8,263 nucleotides of DNA from Clostridia bacterium (GTDB lineage Bacteria > Bacillota > Clostridia > Oscillospirales > Acutalibacteraceae). Of the stretch, positions 1 through 6,583 are shown piece by piece (position 1 is the first letter of the stretch; each line of letters opens with the position of its first letter). Position numbers and translations under genes: made by a program. The stretch covers positions 1 through 8,263 of the forward strand of contig JAILDS010000187.1 of assembly GCA_024689165.1 (NCBI GenBank), given 5' to 3'. The notes under the pieces were generated by a model. That model had not been told where the DNA came from, ran no database searches, and saw only the letters and a program-made list of their open reading frames with translations.

Positions 1-17
1 TGCTATAACGTCTGTGG

Positions 18-1268
18 TCATCTGTAAATGTCGAATCTGGCGCACAGCTCGGCGGTACGCGCCGACAGCTCTTCGCGGATGTCCTCGTAATTGTAAACGC
101 AGTCGTACACGGCGCGGGCGATGAACTTCATCTCCTCTTCGTCGAAGCCCCTTGTCGTGACGGCGGGCGTGCCGAGCCTTACGCCGGAGGTGACGGTCGG
201 CTTCTGCGGGTCGTTCGGGACGGCGTTCTTGTTGGCTGTGATGCCGACGGAGTCGAGCCGCTGCTCGAGCTCCTTGCCGGTGACGGGCGTGTTCCTCAGG
301 TCGAGCAGCATCAGGTGGTTGTCCGTCCCGCCGGCCACGAGCTCGAAGCCGAGAGCCTGCAGCTCGCGGGCGAGCGCCGCGGCGTTGGCGACGACCTTCT
401 TCTGGTAGTCCCTGAAGCCCGGCTCCATGGCCTCTTTGAGGCAGACGGCCTTCGCGGCGATGACGTGCATCAGCGGCCCGCCCTGCGTGCCCGGGAAGAT
501 GCCCTTGTTGATCGCCTTGAGCAGCTCCTCGCGGCAGAGGATGAGACCGCCCCTCGGGCCTCTGAGCGTCTTGTGGGTCGTGGTCGTCACGACGTCCGCG
601 TAGGGTACCGGCGAGGGGTGCACGCCGGCGGCGACGAGGCCCGCGATGTGCGCCATGTCGACCATCAGCAGCGCGCCGGTCTTTTTCGCGATGGCGCCGA
701 AGCGTTCGAAGTCGATGATCCTCGGATAGGCGGAGGCGCCTGCGAGGATGAGCTTCGGGCGTATCTCGAGCGCGGTCCTTTCAAGCTCGTCGTAGTCGAT
801 CCTGCCGTCCGCGCCCGTGCCGTAGGGCACGAAGTTGTAATAGCTGCCGGACAGGTTCACCGGGCTGCCGTGGGACAGGTGGCCGCCCGCGGCGAGGTTC
901 ATGCCGAGCACCGTGTCGCCGGGGGCCAGAAGAGCGAAATAGACGGCAAGGTTGGCCTGGGCGCCCGAATGGGGCTGGACGTTGGCCGCCTGCGCCCCGA
1001 AGAGCTCCTTGGCGCGGTCAATGGCGAGGCTCTCGACCTCGTCGACGAACTCGCAGCCGCCGTAATACCTGTGGCCCGGGTAGCCTTCGGCGTATTTGTT
1101 CGTCAGGACGCTGCCCATCGCCGCCATGACTGCGGGCGAAACGATGTTCTCGCTGGCGATGAGCTCTATGTTGCGCCTCTGCCTCGCGAGCTCCCTGCCC
1201 ATCGCGCCGGCGAGGTCCGGGTCGTAATTATCAAGGAAGCCGATGGTGTCGATGTAGTCGTTGTACAT
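18..1268 (-). CDS. glyA: Serine hydroxymethyltransferase
   Basis: Cytosolic PLP enzyme that interconverts serine plus tetrahydrofolate with glycine plus 5,10-methylenetetrahydrofolate, supplying glycine and one-carbon units. The 416-residue product has the usual length for a bacterial SHMT and is complete. Visible landmarks are the N-terminal IELIASEN (34-41), YPGHRYYGG (63-71), the cofactor-contacting DMAHIAGL (204-211) and the PLP-lysine motif TTTTHKTLRGPRGG, in which K233 should form the Schiff base. The ATG is preceded by AAAGGAG at 1274-1280 with a 5-nt spacer, which supports this start. It is the last gene seen in the hom-lysC-glyA run, 87 bp after lysC. No separate promoter was recognised in that gap, so co-transcription is likely. 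Only 17 bases follow the stop within the window, so its terminator cannot be judged. The identification is very secure. Confidence 0.98.
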   Translation of the reverse strand: MYNDYIDTIGFLDNYDPDLAGAMGRELARQRRNIELIASENIVSPAVMAAMGSVLTNKYAEGYPGHRYYGGCEFVDEVESLAIDRAKELFGAQAANVQPHSGAQANLAVYFALLAPGDTVLGMNLAAGGHLSHGSPVNLSGSYYNFVPYGTGADGRIDYDELERTALEIRPKLILAGASAYPRIIDFERFGAIAKKTGALLMVDMAHIAGLVAAGVHPSPVPYADVVTTTTHKTLRGPRGGLILCREELLKAINKGIFPGTQGGPLMHVIAAKAVCLKEAMEPGFRDYQKKVVANAAALARELQALGFELVAGGTDNHLMLLDLRNTPVTGKELEQRLDSVGITANKNAVPNDPQKPTVTSGVRLGTPAVTTRGFDEEEMKFIARAVYDCVYNYEDIREELSARTAELCARFDIYR

Positions 1269-1355
1269 AAAAGCTCCTTTCGGGGGTCGCGCCTTTATTG
1301 CCCCTGCGCTCGGACGGCGCGCGGCAGTCCACCGGGGCCGTTCCGACGGGTCTTT

Positions 1356-1829
1356 TTATTCGTAGGGCTCGAACTTGTCGTGAATCGCTCTGACCGCGTC
1401 GTCGGCGCGGTCCCTGTCGATGATGACGGAGATCTTGATCTCGCTGGTGCTTATCATGCGGATGTTGATGTTCTCGTCGTACAGCGCCTCGAACACCTTG
1501 GAGGCGATGCCCTGGTGGGACTCCATGCCCGCGCCGACGACGGAGACCTTGGCGATGTCCGTCTCGCACTCTATCTTCTTGTCCGCGATGTCGGGCAGGG
1601 TCTTCACGGCCTCGAGGGCGGCGTCTGCGTCGGAGGCGGCGACGGTGAAGGCGATGTCCTTCGTGCCGTCCCTGCCGATGGACTGGAGTATGACGTCCAC
1701 GACGACCTTTTTGGCGGCTATCGCGTTGAAGATCTTGAACGCGGTGCCGGGAGTGTCCTTGACGCCGATGATGGCGATCTTGGCGACGCTGCAGTCCTTG
1801 GTAACGCCGCTGACGAGCAGTTTTTCCAC
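1356..1829 (-). other. Probable internal in-frame start giving an aspartokinase beta subunit
   Basis: Within lysC, codon 246 is GTG (1827-1829) and is preceded by a perfect AAGGAGGT (1837-1844) with a 7-nt spacer. Translation from here would give a 157-residue protein made only of the linker and the two ACT domains. In Bacillus subtilis aspartokinase II and in corynebacterial and Thermus aspartokinases, the regulatory beta subunit is made from exactly this kind of internal start, near residue 250 of the alpha chain. The signal is seen directly; production of the beta chain is an inference. The GTG codon is weaker than ATG, but the ribosome binding site is better than that of most gene starts in this window. 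Confidence 0.65.
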
Positions 1830-2564
1830 TTCGGATACCTCCTTGACGACGGTGCCGGGGAGCCTCTCAAGGGAAGAGAGCACCTCGAGCTCCACGTTGT
1901 ATTTTTTAGCCATTTCGACGGAGCGGTTGTTGAGCACCTGCGCGCCGAGGGACGCGAGCTCCAGCATCTCGTCGTAGGAGATGACCGAGAGCTTCTTCGC
2001 CTGGGGGACCTTTCTCGGGTCGGCGGTGTAAACGCCGTCAACGTCGGTGTAGATCTGGCACCTGTCCGCGCCGAGTGCCGCCGCGAGTGCGACCGCGCTC
2101 GTGTCGGAGCCGCCCCGCCCGAGGGTCGTCATGTCGTCGTAGCGGTTTTTGCCCTGGAAGCCCGTGACGACGACTATCCCGCCGCGCTCGAGCTCCCGCT
2201 CCACGCGGCGCGTGTCTATCCTTTTGATGCGCGCGGAGCCGTAGGCGGTGTTGGTCTCGAAGCCGGCCTGCCAGCCGAGCAGCGACACCGCGGGGCAGCC
2301 CATCCCCTCTATGGTCATAGCCAGCAGAGCGGCGGAGATCTGCTCCCCGGCCGTCATGAGCTGGTCCATCTCACGTTTGGAGGGGTCGGAGTTTATCTCG
2401 CGCGCTTTTTCGATGAGATCGTCCGTCGTGTCGCCCTGGGCGGAGACGACGGCGACGACCTTGCTGCCTTTTTTGTATTCGTCTATGATTATCGACGCGA
2501 CGTTTTTGAGCCTCTCGGCGTTTTTGACGGACGTCCCGCCGAATTTCTGTACGATAAGTGCCAT
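1356..2564 (-). CDS. lysC: Aspartate kinase, monofunctional, with tandem ACT domains
   Basis: Phosphorylates L-aspartate to aspartyl-4-phosphate, the first step towards lysine, threonine and methionine. The 402 residues match the alpha chain of Bacillus/Corynebacterium-type aspartokinases. The kinase domain covers about 1-235, with KFGGTSV (7-13) at the start, GRGGSDTSAVALAAAL (149-164) and YTDVDGVYTADPR (172-184). Two ACT regulatory regions follow (about 255-325 and 335-400), with IGVKDTPGTAFKIF (266-279) and VVGAGMESHQGIASKVF (342-358) as their ligand-loop signatures. The ATG at 2564 overlaps the hom stop as TGATG, and GGAGGA at 2574-2579 lies inside the end of hom, so translation is probably coupled. 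Feedback control by lysine and/or threonine is expected from the ACT domains, but the effector cannot be read from the sequence. An internal translation start is described separately. The gene name is by family; paralogue names such as dapG or thrA would be equally arbitrary. Confidence 0.97.
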   Translation of the reverse strand: MALIVQKFGGTSVKNAERLKNVASIIIDEYKKGSKVVAVVSAQGDTTDDLIEKAREINSDPSKREMDQLMTAGEQISAALLAMTIEGMGCPAVSLLGWQAGFETNTAYGSARIKRIDTRRVERELERGGIVVVTGFQGKNRYDDMTTLGRGGSDTSAVALAAALGADRCQIYTDVDGVYTADPRKVPQAKKLSVISYDEMLELASLGAQVLNNRSVEMAKKYNVELEVLSSLERLPGTVVKEVSEVEKLLVSGVTKDCSVAKIAIIGVKDTPGTAFKIFNAIAAKKVVVDVILQSIGRDGTKDIAFTVAASDADAALEAVKTLPDIADKKIECETDIAKVSVVGAGMESHQGIASKVFEALYDENINIRMISTSEIKISVIIDRDRADDAVRAIHDKFEPYE

Positions 2565-3808
2565 CAGATATCGTCCTCCACGCGTATGACCGACTTGACG
2601 CTGAAGTTGCGCAGCGTGCCGAGCTTCTGCCTGAGCGTGCGCTCGGAGTCGCGCTGGGTTATGAACGCGATCTCGTTGATCGGAGCGTCGCCGACGTAAA
2701 TGTACCTGTTGGAGCCGAAGACCTCGAGCAGCTCGTCGTAAGCCGCCGCCCGGTCAGTCGCGAGGCCCCTGACGTAGAGCGACACGGGCTCGGAAAGGTA
2801 ATCCGAGACCACGGAGCCGTCTCTGTCGCCCCAGCCGTAGCCGGTCTTCGTATTGCGGCCGAGGCAGACGCAGTCGGCGATGTCGCCGACGACCGCCGAG
2901 GCGGTGGGCATCTTGCCCGCGCCGCGGCCGTAGAACATCGTCACGCCTACGGCGTCGCCCCTGACCATGACCGCGTTGAAAACGCCGTCGACCCTGGAAA
3001 GCAGGCTCGTGAAGGGGACGAGGGCGGGGCGGACGATCGTGTAGAAGGAGCCGTCTCTCTTTTTGCGGCAGGTCCCCAGCAGCTTGACCGCGAATTTCGC
3101 GGCGTGGGCGTAGCGCACGTCCTCGAGGTTGAGGTCCCTTATGCCTTCGGTGTGGATGAGGTCCGGGTCGACGTGTTTCCCGCAGGCGAGCGACGCGAGG
3201 ATCGCCGTTTTCCGGCAGGCGTCCGCGCCGTCGATGTCCGCGGAGGGGTCGCGCTCGGCGTAGCCGTTCTTCTGCGCGATGGAAAGAGCCTCCCCGAAGG
3301 GCATGTTCTCGGTTATCATCTTCGTGAGGATGAAGTTCGTCGTGCCGTTGAGGATGCCCGTTATCTCAAGGAACTCGTTGCCCGCAAGGCACCTCGAGAT
3401 GGGCCGCAGCAGCGGTATGCCGCCGCCGACGGACGCTTCGAACAGGTAGCTGACGGAGTTTTCGCGGGCAAGCTTCAGCAGCTCGTCGCCCTTCGCGGCG
3501 ACAAGCTCCTTGTTGGAGGTCACGACGTGCTTGCCGGCTTTCAGGCAGGCTGCGGTGAACTCGAACGCCGGGCGCAGACCGCCCATCGTCTCGGCGACGA
3601 CGGAGATCTCCGGGTCGGAGACGATGTCCTCAAAGTTCTTTGTCAGCTTATCCTCAAACGGGCTGCCGGGGAAGTCGCGTATGTCGAGGATCCGCTTGAC
3701 CTCTATACTGTCGACCCCGCAGCGGCGGGCGAGAAGGGCGGAGTTGTTCGTTACGAGCTCCGCGACGCCGGACCCGACCGTTCCGAACCCCATGACGGCA
3801 ATCTGCAT
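2564..3808 (-). CDS. hom: Homoserine dehydrogenase
   Basis: NAD(P)-dependent reduction of aspartate-4-semialdehyde to homoserine, the branch point to threonine and methionine. The product has 414 residues. The Rossmann motif GFGTVGSG lies at 7-14, the TSNKELVA segment with the conserved lysine at 97-104, NGTTNFI at 154-160, the substrate-site DIDGADACRKTAILASLA at 191-208, and YGRGAGKMPTASAVVGDI at 293-310. I chose the ATG at 3808 because AAAGGACG (3816-3823) sits 7 nt upstream and the protein then begins directly with the Rossmann strand. An in-frame TTG or GTG seven or six codons earlier would place that ribosome binding site inside the gene. The C-terminal part (about 340-410) has the position and length of the usual ACT domain, but it reads ATDRAAAYDEL where the family generally has a DxPG-type turn, so feedback by threonine may be altered. 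First gene of the hom-lysC-glyA operon. Confidence 0.96.
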   Translation of the reverse strand: MQIAVMGFGTVGSGVAELVTNNSALLARRCGVDSIEVKRILDIRDFPGSPFEDKLTKNFEDIVSDPEISVVAETMGGLRPAFEFTAACLKAGKHVVTSNKELVAAKGDELLKLARENSVSYLFEASVGGGIPLLRPISRCLAGNEFLEITGILNGTTNFILTKMITENMPFGEALSIAQKNGYAERDPSADIDGADACRKTAILASLACGKHVDPDLIHTEGIRDLNLEDVRYAHAAKFAVKLLGTCRKKRDGSFYTIVRPALVPFTSLLSRVDGVFNAVMVRGDAVGVTMFYGRGAGKMPTASAVVGDIADCVCLGRNTKTGYGWGDRDGSVVSDYLSEPVSLYVRGLATDRAAAYDELLEVFGSNRYIYVGDAPINEIAFITQRDSERTLRQKLGTLRNFSVKSVIRVEDDI

Positions 3809-3845
3809 AGTGAAACGTCCTTTCACCAAAGATACGAATAATAGA

Positions 3846-3874
3846 ATTTTAATACATTACAGTATAAAAATCAA
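3846..3874 (-). promoter_or_regulatory. Promoter of the hom-lysC-glyA operon
   Basis: On the minus strand, TTGATT (3869-3874) and TAAAAT (3846-3851) are separated by exactly 17 bp, a good sigma-A-type promoter in an AT-rich patch. The predicted transcription start is near 3838-3840, leaving a leader of about 30 nt. That is too short for a T-box, riboswitch or peptide-type attenuator, so control at the leader is unlikely and regulation probably rests on the enzymes or on a DNA-binding protein. I see nothing recognisable in the 50 or so bases upstream (3875-3927). Confidence 0.75.
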
Positions 3875-3927
3875 GAGGAAAAGGGCAGATGGGAGCCGGA
3901 AATTGAAGCGGGGGAGCAGTGTAGTCA

Positions 3928-4009
3928 GGAATTAGGAATTAGGAATGAGGAGTTAGGGTTCGGATCCTGTTCCCTGTTCCTTTACTTCATCCTTCATCCT
4001 TCATACTTG
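3928..4009. repeat. Degenerate heptanucleotide array, copy A (left part)
   Basis: A run with a strict 7-bp period. Five GGAATTA-like units occupy 3928-3962, then comes the core GATCC (3963-3967), then six pyrimidine-rich heptads run to 4009, starting with TGTTCCC and passing into ATCCTTC units. The purine-rich units lie left of the core and the pyrimidine-rich units right of it, so the array is a loose inverted repeat centred on GGATCC (3962-3967). It is non-coding. The 7-bp register is seen directly; the function is unknown. The same core with flanking heptads recurs, inverted, at 7997-8113. Confidence 0.8.
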
Positions 4010-4014
4010 GAACA

Positions 4015-4111
4015 ACTCCCTCCGTCGCGCCGAAGCGCGCCACCTCCCTCAAGGAGGGAGGCTTTAAAGGCTCCCTCTCCGAGGGAGCTGTCGCGAAGCG
4101 ACTGAGGGAGT
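4015..4111. repeat. Compound palindromic intergenic element (97 bp)
   Basis: The outer ends ACTCCCTC (4015-4022) and GAGGGAGT (4104-4111) are perfect inverted repeats, and the two arms are imperfect mirror images around TTTAAA (4063-4068). Each arm holds its own hairpins: CCTCCCTC/GAGGGAGG with a 3-nt loop (4043-4061), GCTCCCTC/GAGGGAGC with a 3-nt loop (4070-4088), CGCGC/GCGCG (4026-4039) and GTCGC/GCGAC (4090-4102). The heptamer CTCCCTC or its complement occurs six times. This is the architecture of a REP/MITE-like mobile repeat with no coding capacity. From memory, similar CTCCCTC-rich palindromes are scattered through clostridial gut genomes, but I could not check that here. Confidence 0.8.
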
Positions 4112-4132
4112 CCCCCTACTCCCTACCCCATA
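4112..4132. repeat. Heptanucleotide array, copy A (right part)
   Basis: Three pyrimidine-rich heptads (CCCCCTA, CTCCCTA and a CCCCATA variant) follow the palindromic element immediately and run up to the terminator. They resemble the CCCTA-containing units at 8086-8113, which suggests that the palindrome is inserted in, or bounded by, one larger heptad tract. Confidence 0.6.
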
Positions 4133-4162
4133 AAAAAACGGGAGAGCCGTTCGGCTCTCCCG
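4132..4162 (-). terminator. Intrinsic terminator of the LRR-dockerin gene
   Basis: On the minus strand a perfect 10-bp stem, CGGGAGAGCC/GGCTCTCCCG (4139-4162), with a GAAC loop is followed by seven T residues (4132-4138). It lies 24 bp after the stop codon of the 760-codon gene. The plus-strand orientation has no T tract, so it is one-directional. Confidence 0.93.
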
Positions 4163-4186
4163 CGGGAGTGTTGAGTGTGCCGGCTG

Positions 4187-6469
4187 TCAGCCGAAGAGGG
4201 ACGTGAGCCTGTCCCAGAAGGTGGTGGCGGGCTCGGTCGCGGGCTCTTCGGCGGCCTCGGCGGTGGTCTCCTCCATCGGGTAGAGGTCGATGTAGTAGTC
4301 GAAGCCGGAATAGACGGTCCTGCCGGTGATGATTATGTCGCCGGTGCCTTCGGTCCTGCCCTTGTTGGTGACGTGGATGACGTTGATGACGCCGTCGACG
4401 TTGTCAAGGTGCATGGTCCAGTCCATAGTGAGGTTCTCAAGGTTGCCGGTCTCGGCGTCGATGACCGCGACGAGCGTGCAGTTCTCATACGTCATGTCGA
4501 AGGTCAGCGAGTTGAGCCTGCTCTTGAACCAGTACATGCCGGCAAGGTCGGAGTCGTAGTAGGAGCGCTCCCTGACCTCGAACAGTCTGCCGGTGAGAGA
4601 CCTTAACTCGCCGTTCGGGTCGGGCGTGGAAACGGTCTCGGGGTTGAGGCGGACGGCGACGGTGTATTTGCCGTCGACGAGCGTCACGGTGAACTTTTCG
4701 ACCATGTCGGAGGTGTAGAAGCCGCCGGCGGGCAGGTTGGCGTAAGCGTCCTTGCTGTCGCGCTCATACTGAACGGCCTTGGCGTCGTCCTTGCCGATGA
4801 TGCCCTTGGTCTTCCAGTCGCCGATGTAAAGGCCGGTGTTGGCGTCGAGGTTCCAGGTGTCGAGCGCCTGGTAAGAGAGCTTGGTGTAGCCGGCGCCGCG
4901 GTTCCTCGCGTAGAGGATGGCCTTGTTGAGAAGGTCGAGGGCCTCGTAAGCGGTGGCGGGGGACTCGTCGTTGATGCCGAGGACGTAGCCGAGGGCCATG
5001 CGAAGGATGATCCTCGCGTCGGCGACGGTGATGCCGTTCTCGCCGTCCACGTCGGCGGTGAAGATCTGTTCAAGGGTGGGGTCGGTGTTCGCGCCGATGG
5101 CTATCCTGAGGGCCTCGCGGGCGTCGGCGGCGGTGACTTCCTCGTCGGCGTCAACGTCGCCGAGGCGGGTGATGACGGAATACTTGATGCCGCTCTTCTC
5201 TGCGTAGGCCTCGCCGGCGCTGCCCTTGAGAACGAAGAGGTAGGGCTCGATGTCGGCTATGCCGTCCTCGTCAAAGAGGGTGAAGCAGTCGTCGGAGAAG
5301 GCGGTGAGGGAGGAGGGTACGCGGACGGTGAAGACGGAATATCCGTCCTCGGAGAGCTTGTACGCGCCCTTGAAGGCGTCGGCCGCGATGGCGCTGACGA
5401 CCTGGGGGATGCAGACGGCGTAATCGTCGCCCAGATAGCGTATAAGGATGTTGCCGACGATGAACCACTCGCCGTCGCAGTTTTCGAGCCACGCGGTGCC
5501 GTCAAAGGCGTCGTAGCCGACGGATTTGACCTTGGAGGCGTAGGGGATGTCGACGTAGGTGAGGTTCTCGCAGCCGTAGAAGGCAAAGTCGCCGATCTCG
5601 CTGACGTTCGGGGTCAGCTCGATCCTCTCGACGTAGGGGTTGAAGATGAAGGCGCCGTCGCCGATCTTCGTGACGGAGACGGGGACCTTGACGACGGAGT
5701 CGACGCCCTTATAGCGGATGAGGGTGTCGCCGACGGTGATCCAGTCGATGGGGTACTCGTCCATCCACGCGGTCTCGTCGAATGCCATGACGCCGACCTC
5801 AACGCCGTCCTCGCCGCCGTTGAAGTAGACCCTGTCAAGCGCGGAGCAGCCGCGGAAGGCGCTGTCGCCGATGACGGGCGTGCCCTCGAAGGTGACCATG
5901 CCGAGGTACGGGCAGTCGCAGAACGCGCCCTCGCCGATAAAGTCGACGGAAGCGGGGATCGTGACGGAATAGATGTCTTCGTTGCCGGCGAAGGCGTACT
6001 CGCCGATCTTGAGGACCTTCAGACCGAGCACGGTGTCGGGGATGACCAGCTCGCCGGTCTCCGCCAGAGCTTCGAGACCGGTGACGCAAACGCCGCCGTC
6101 CTCGGTGTCGGTCAGGCAAAGGATGGTGCCGTCTTCAAGCTCGACGGTCTTTTCGGGGGCGCCGATGACGCCATCGTCTTCGGAGGCGCCGACGGCAAGC
6201 ACGTCGTCGTACTCTTCGTATTCGGCGTCGTCTTCGTACTCCTCGTCGCCGGCGTCGTAGGCGATAACGTCGCCTTCGTACTCCTCATAATCGGCGTCGT
6301 CGGTGCCGTAGGTGAGGACGTCGTCGTCCTCCTCATAGTCGAGGGCGTCGTATTCCTCGACGTCGTAATCGGGGACGAAATCATCCTCCGCGACGGCGAC
6401 CGCGCCGAGGCTGACGACCATCACGAGGGCGAGAGCAACGGCAAGGAACCTTCTGAGATCGATCTTCAT
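4187..6469 (-). CDS. Secreted BspA-like LRR protein with internal dockerin
   Basis: A 760-residue exported protein of unknown specific role, probably at or outside the cell surface. Residues 1-27 are a signal peptide (basic MKIDLRRF, hydrophobic core, AVA before E28). Residues 28-90 are extremely acidic and tyrosine-rich. About 140-430 are BspA-type leucine-rich repeats (LRR_5), with units such as IGEYAFAGNEDIYSVTIP and IGDFAFYGCENLTYVDIP and two insert-like units, DETAWMDEYP (231-240) and DGTAWLENCD (323-332). Residues 437-497 form a type I dockerin with two calcium-loop repeats: GDVDADEEVTAADA with D438, D440, D442 and D449, and ADVDGENGITVADA with D473, D475 and D484. Residues about 505-732 are an unassigned domain with a GYTK motif near 527. 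A Thr/Glu/Pro-rich stretch and a short FWDRLTSLFG tail end the protein. The ATG is preceded by AGGAGGA (6474-6480). It is monocistronic, with its own promoter and terminator. Adhesion or complex scaffolding is the likeliest broad role. Confidence 0.93.
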   Translation of the reverse strand: MKIDLRRFLAVALALVMVVSLGAVAVAEDDFVPDYDVEEYDALDYEEDDDVLTYGTDDADYEEYEGDVIAYDAGDEEYEDDAEYEEYDDVLAVGASEDDGVIGAPEKTVELEDGTILCLTDTEDGGVCVTGLEALAETGELVIPDTVLGLKVLKIGEYAFAGNEDIYSVTIPASVDFIGEGAFCDCPYLGMVTFEGTPVIGDSAFRGCSALDRVYFNGGEDGVEVGVMAFDETAWMDEYPIDWITVGDTLIRYKGVDSVVKVPVSVTKIGDGAFIFNPYVERIELTPNVSEIGDFAFYGCENLTYVDIPYASKVKSVGYDAFDGTAWLENCDGEWFIVGNILIRYLGDDYAVCIPQVVSAIAADAFKGAYKLSEDGYSVFTVRVPSSLTAFSDDCFTLFDEDGIADIEPYLFVLKGSAGEAYAEKSGIKYSVITRLGDVDADEEVTAADAREALRIAIGANTDPTLEQIFTADVDGENGITVADARIILRMALGYVLGINDESPATAYEALDLLNKAILYARNRGAGYTKLSYQALDTWNLDANTGLYIGDWKTKGIIGKDDAKAVQYERDSKDAYANLPAGGFYTSDMVEKFTVTLVDGKYTVAVRLNPETVSTPDPNGELRSLTGRLFEVRERSYYDSDLAGMYWFKSRLNSLTFDMTYENCTLVAVIDAETGNLENLTMDWTMHLDNVDGVINVIHVTNKGRTEGTGDIIITGRTVYSGFDYYIDLYPMEETTAEAAEEPATEPATTFWDRLTSLFG

Positions 6470-6510
6470 AGAATCCTCCTATTCAACAAACACAAGGTTT
6501 ATGCCGTTGC

Positions 6511-6539
6511 ATTGTACAATATTCCGAGGGACTTGTCAA
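6511..6539 (-). promoter_or_regulatory. Promoter of the LRR-dockerin gene
   Basis: On the minus strand a consensus TTGACA (6534-6539), a 17-bp spacer and TACAAT (6511-6516) form a near-perfect sigma-A-type promoter. The predicted start is near 6504, giving a leader of about 35 nt that carries AGGAGGA just before the ATG. It is back to back with the apbE promoter. Confidence 0.88.
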
Positions 6540-6547
6540 CAATTATA

Positions 6548-6576
6548 TTGACATTAATAATTATACGGTGTAAAAT
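6548..6576 (+). promoter_or_regulatory. Promoter of the apbE operon, next to the start codon
   Basis: Consensus TTGACA (6548-6553), a 17-bp spacer and TAAAAT (6571-6576). The first base of the apbE ATG (6584) lies 8 bases after the end of the -10 box, which is where transcription should begin, so the transcript may be leaderless. The -35 box is separated by 8 bp from that of the divergent promoter, and the two boxes form the inverted repeat TGTCAA-N8-TTGACA. Confidence 0.82.
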
Positions 6577-6583
6577 CCGGGGT

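Noticed and set aside
1311..1345. Imperfect hairpin (CGGACGGC with GCCGTTCCG) between lysC and glyA, with a T run nearby on the plus strand
   Set aside because: On the minus strand, where the genes run, no T tract follows, so it is not a terminator. On the plus strand the stem next to the T run is only 4 bp. It may be chance in GC-rich DNA.
315..2699. A 794-codon open frame on the plus strand
   Set aside because: It is antisense to glyA and lysC and ends inside hom. Both covered genes have full conserved motifs. The composition (Arg/Val/Gly/Ala-rich with no recognisable domain) is typical of antisense frames in GC-rich DNA.
3808..3829. Longer hom starting at TTG or GTG upstream
   Set aside because: The AAAGGACG ribosome binding site would lie inside the gene, and the extra residues precede a protein that normally begins at the Rossmann strand.
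2558..3841. A 427-codon plus-strand frame
   Set aside because: It mirrors hom exactly, lacks a ribosome binding site and shows no family motif.
3809..3845. Riboswitch or T-box leader before hom
   Set aside because: The predicted leader is only about 30 nt and has no conserved elements.
4175..4606. A 143-codon plus-strand frame
   Set aside because: It is antisense to the 3' end of the LRR-dockerin gene with no start signal or family motif.
6512..6583. Longer apbE starting at an upstream TTG
   Set aside because: That frame runs through both promoters and would bury the lipoprotein signal peptide 24 residues in.
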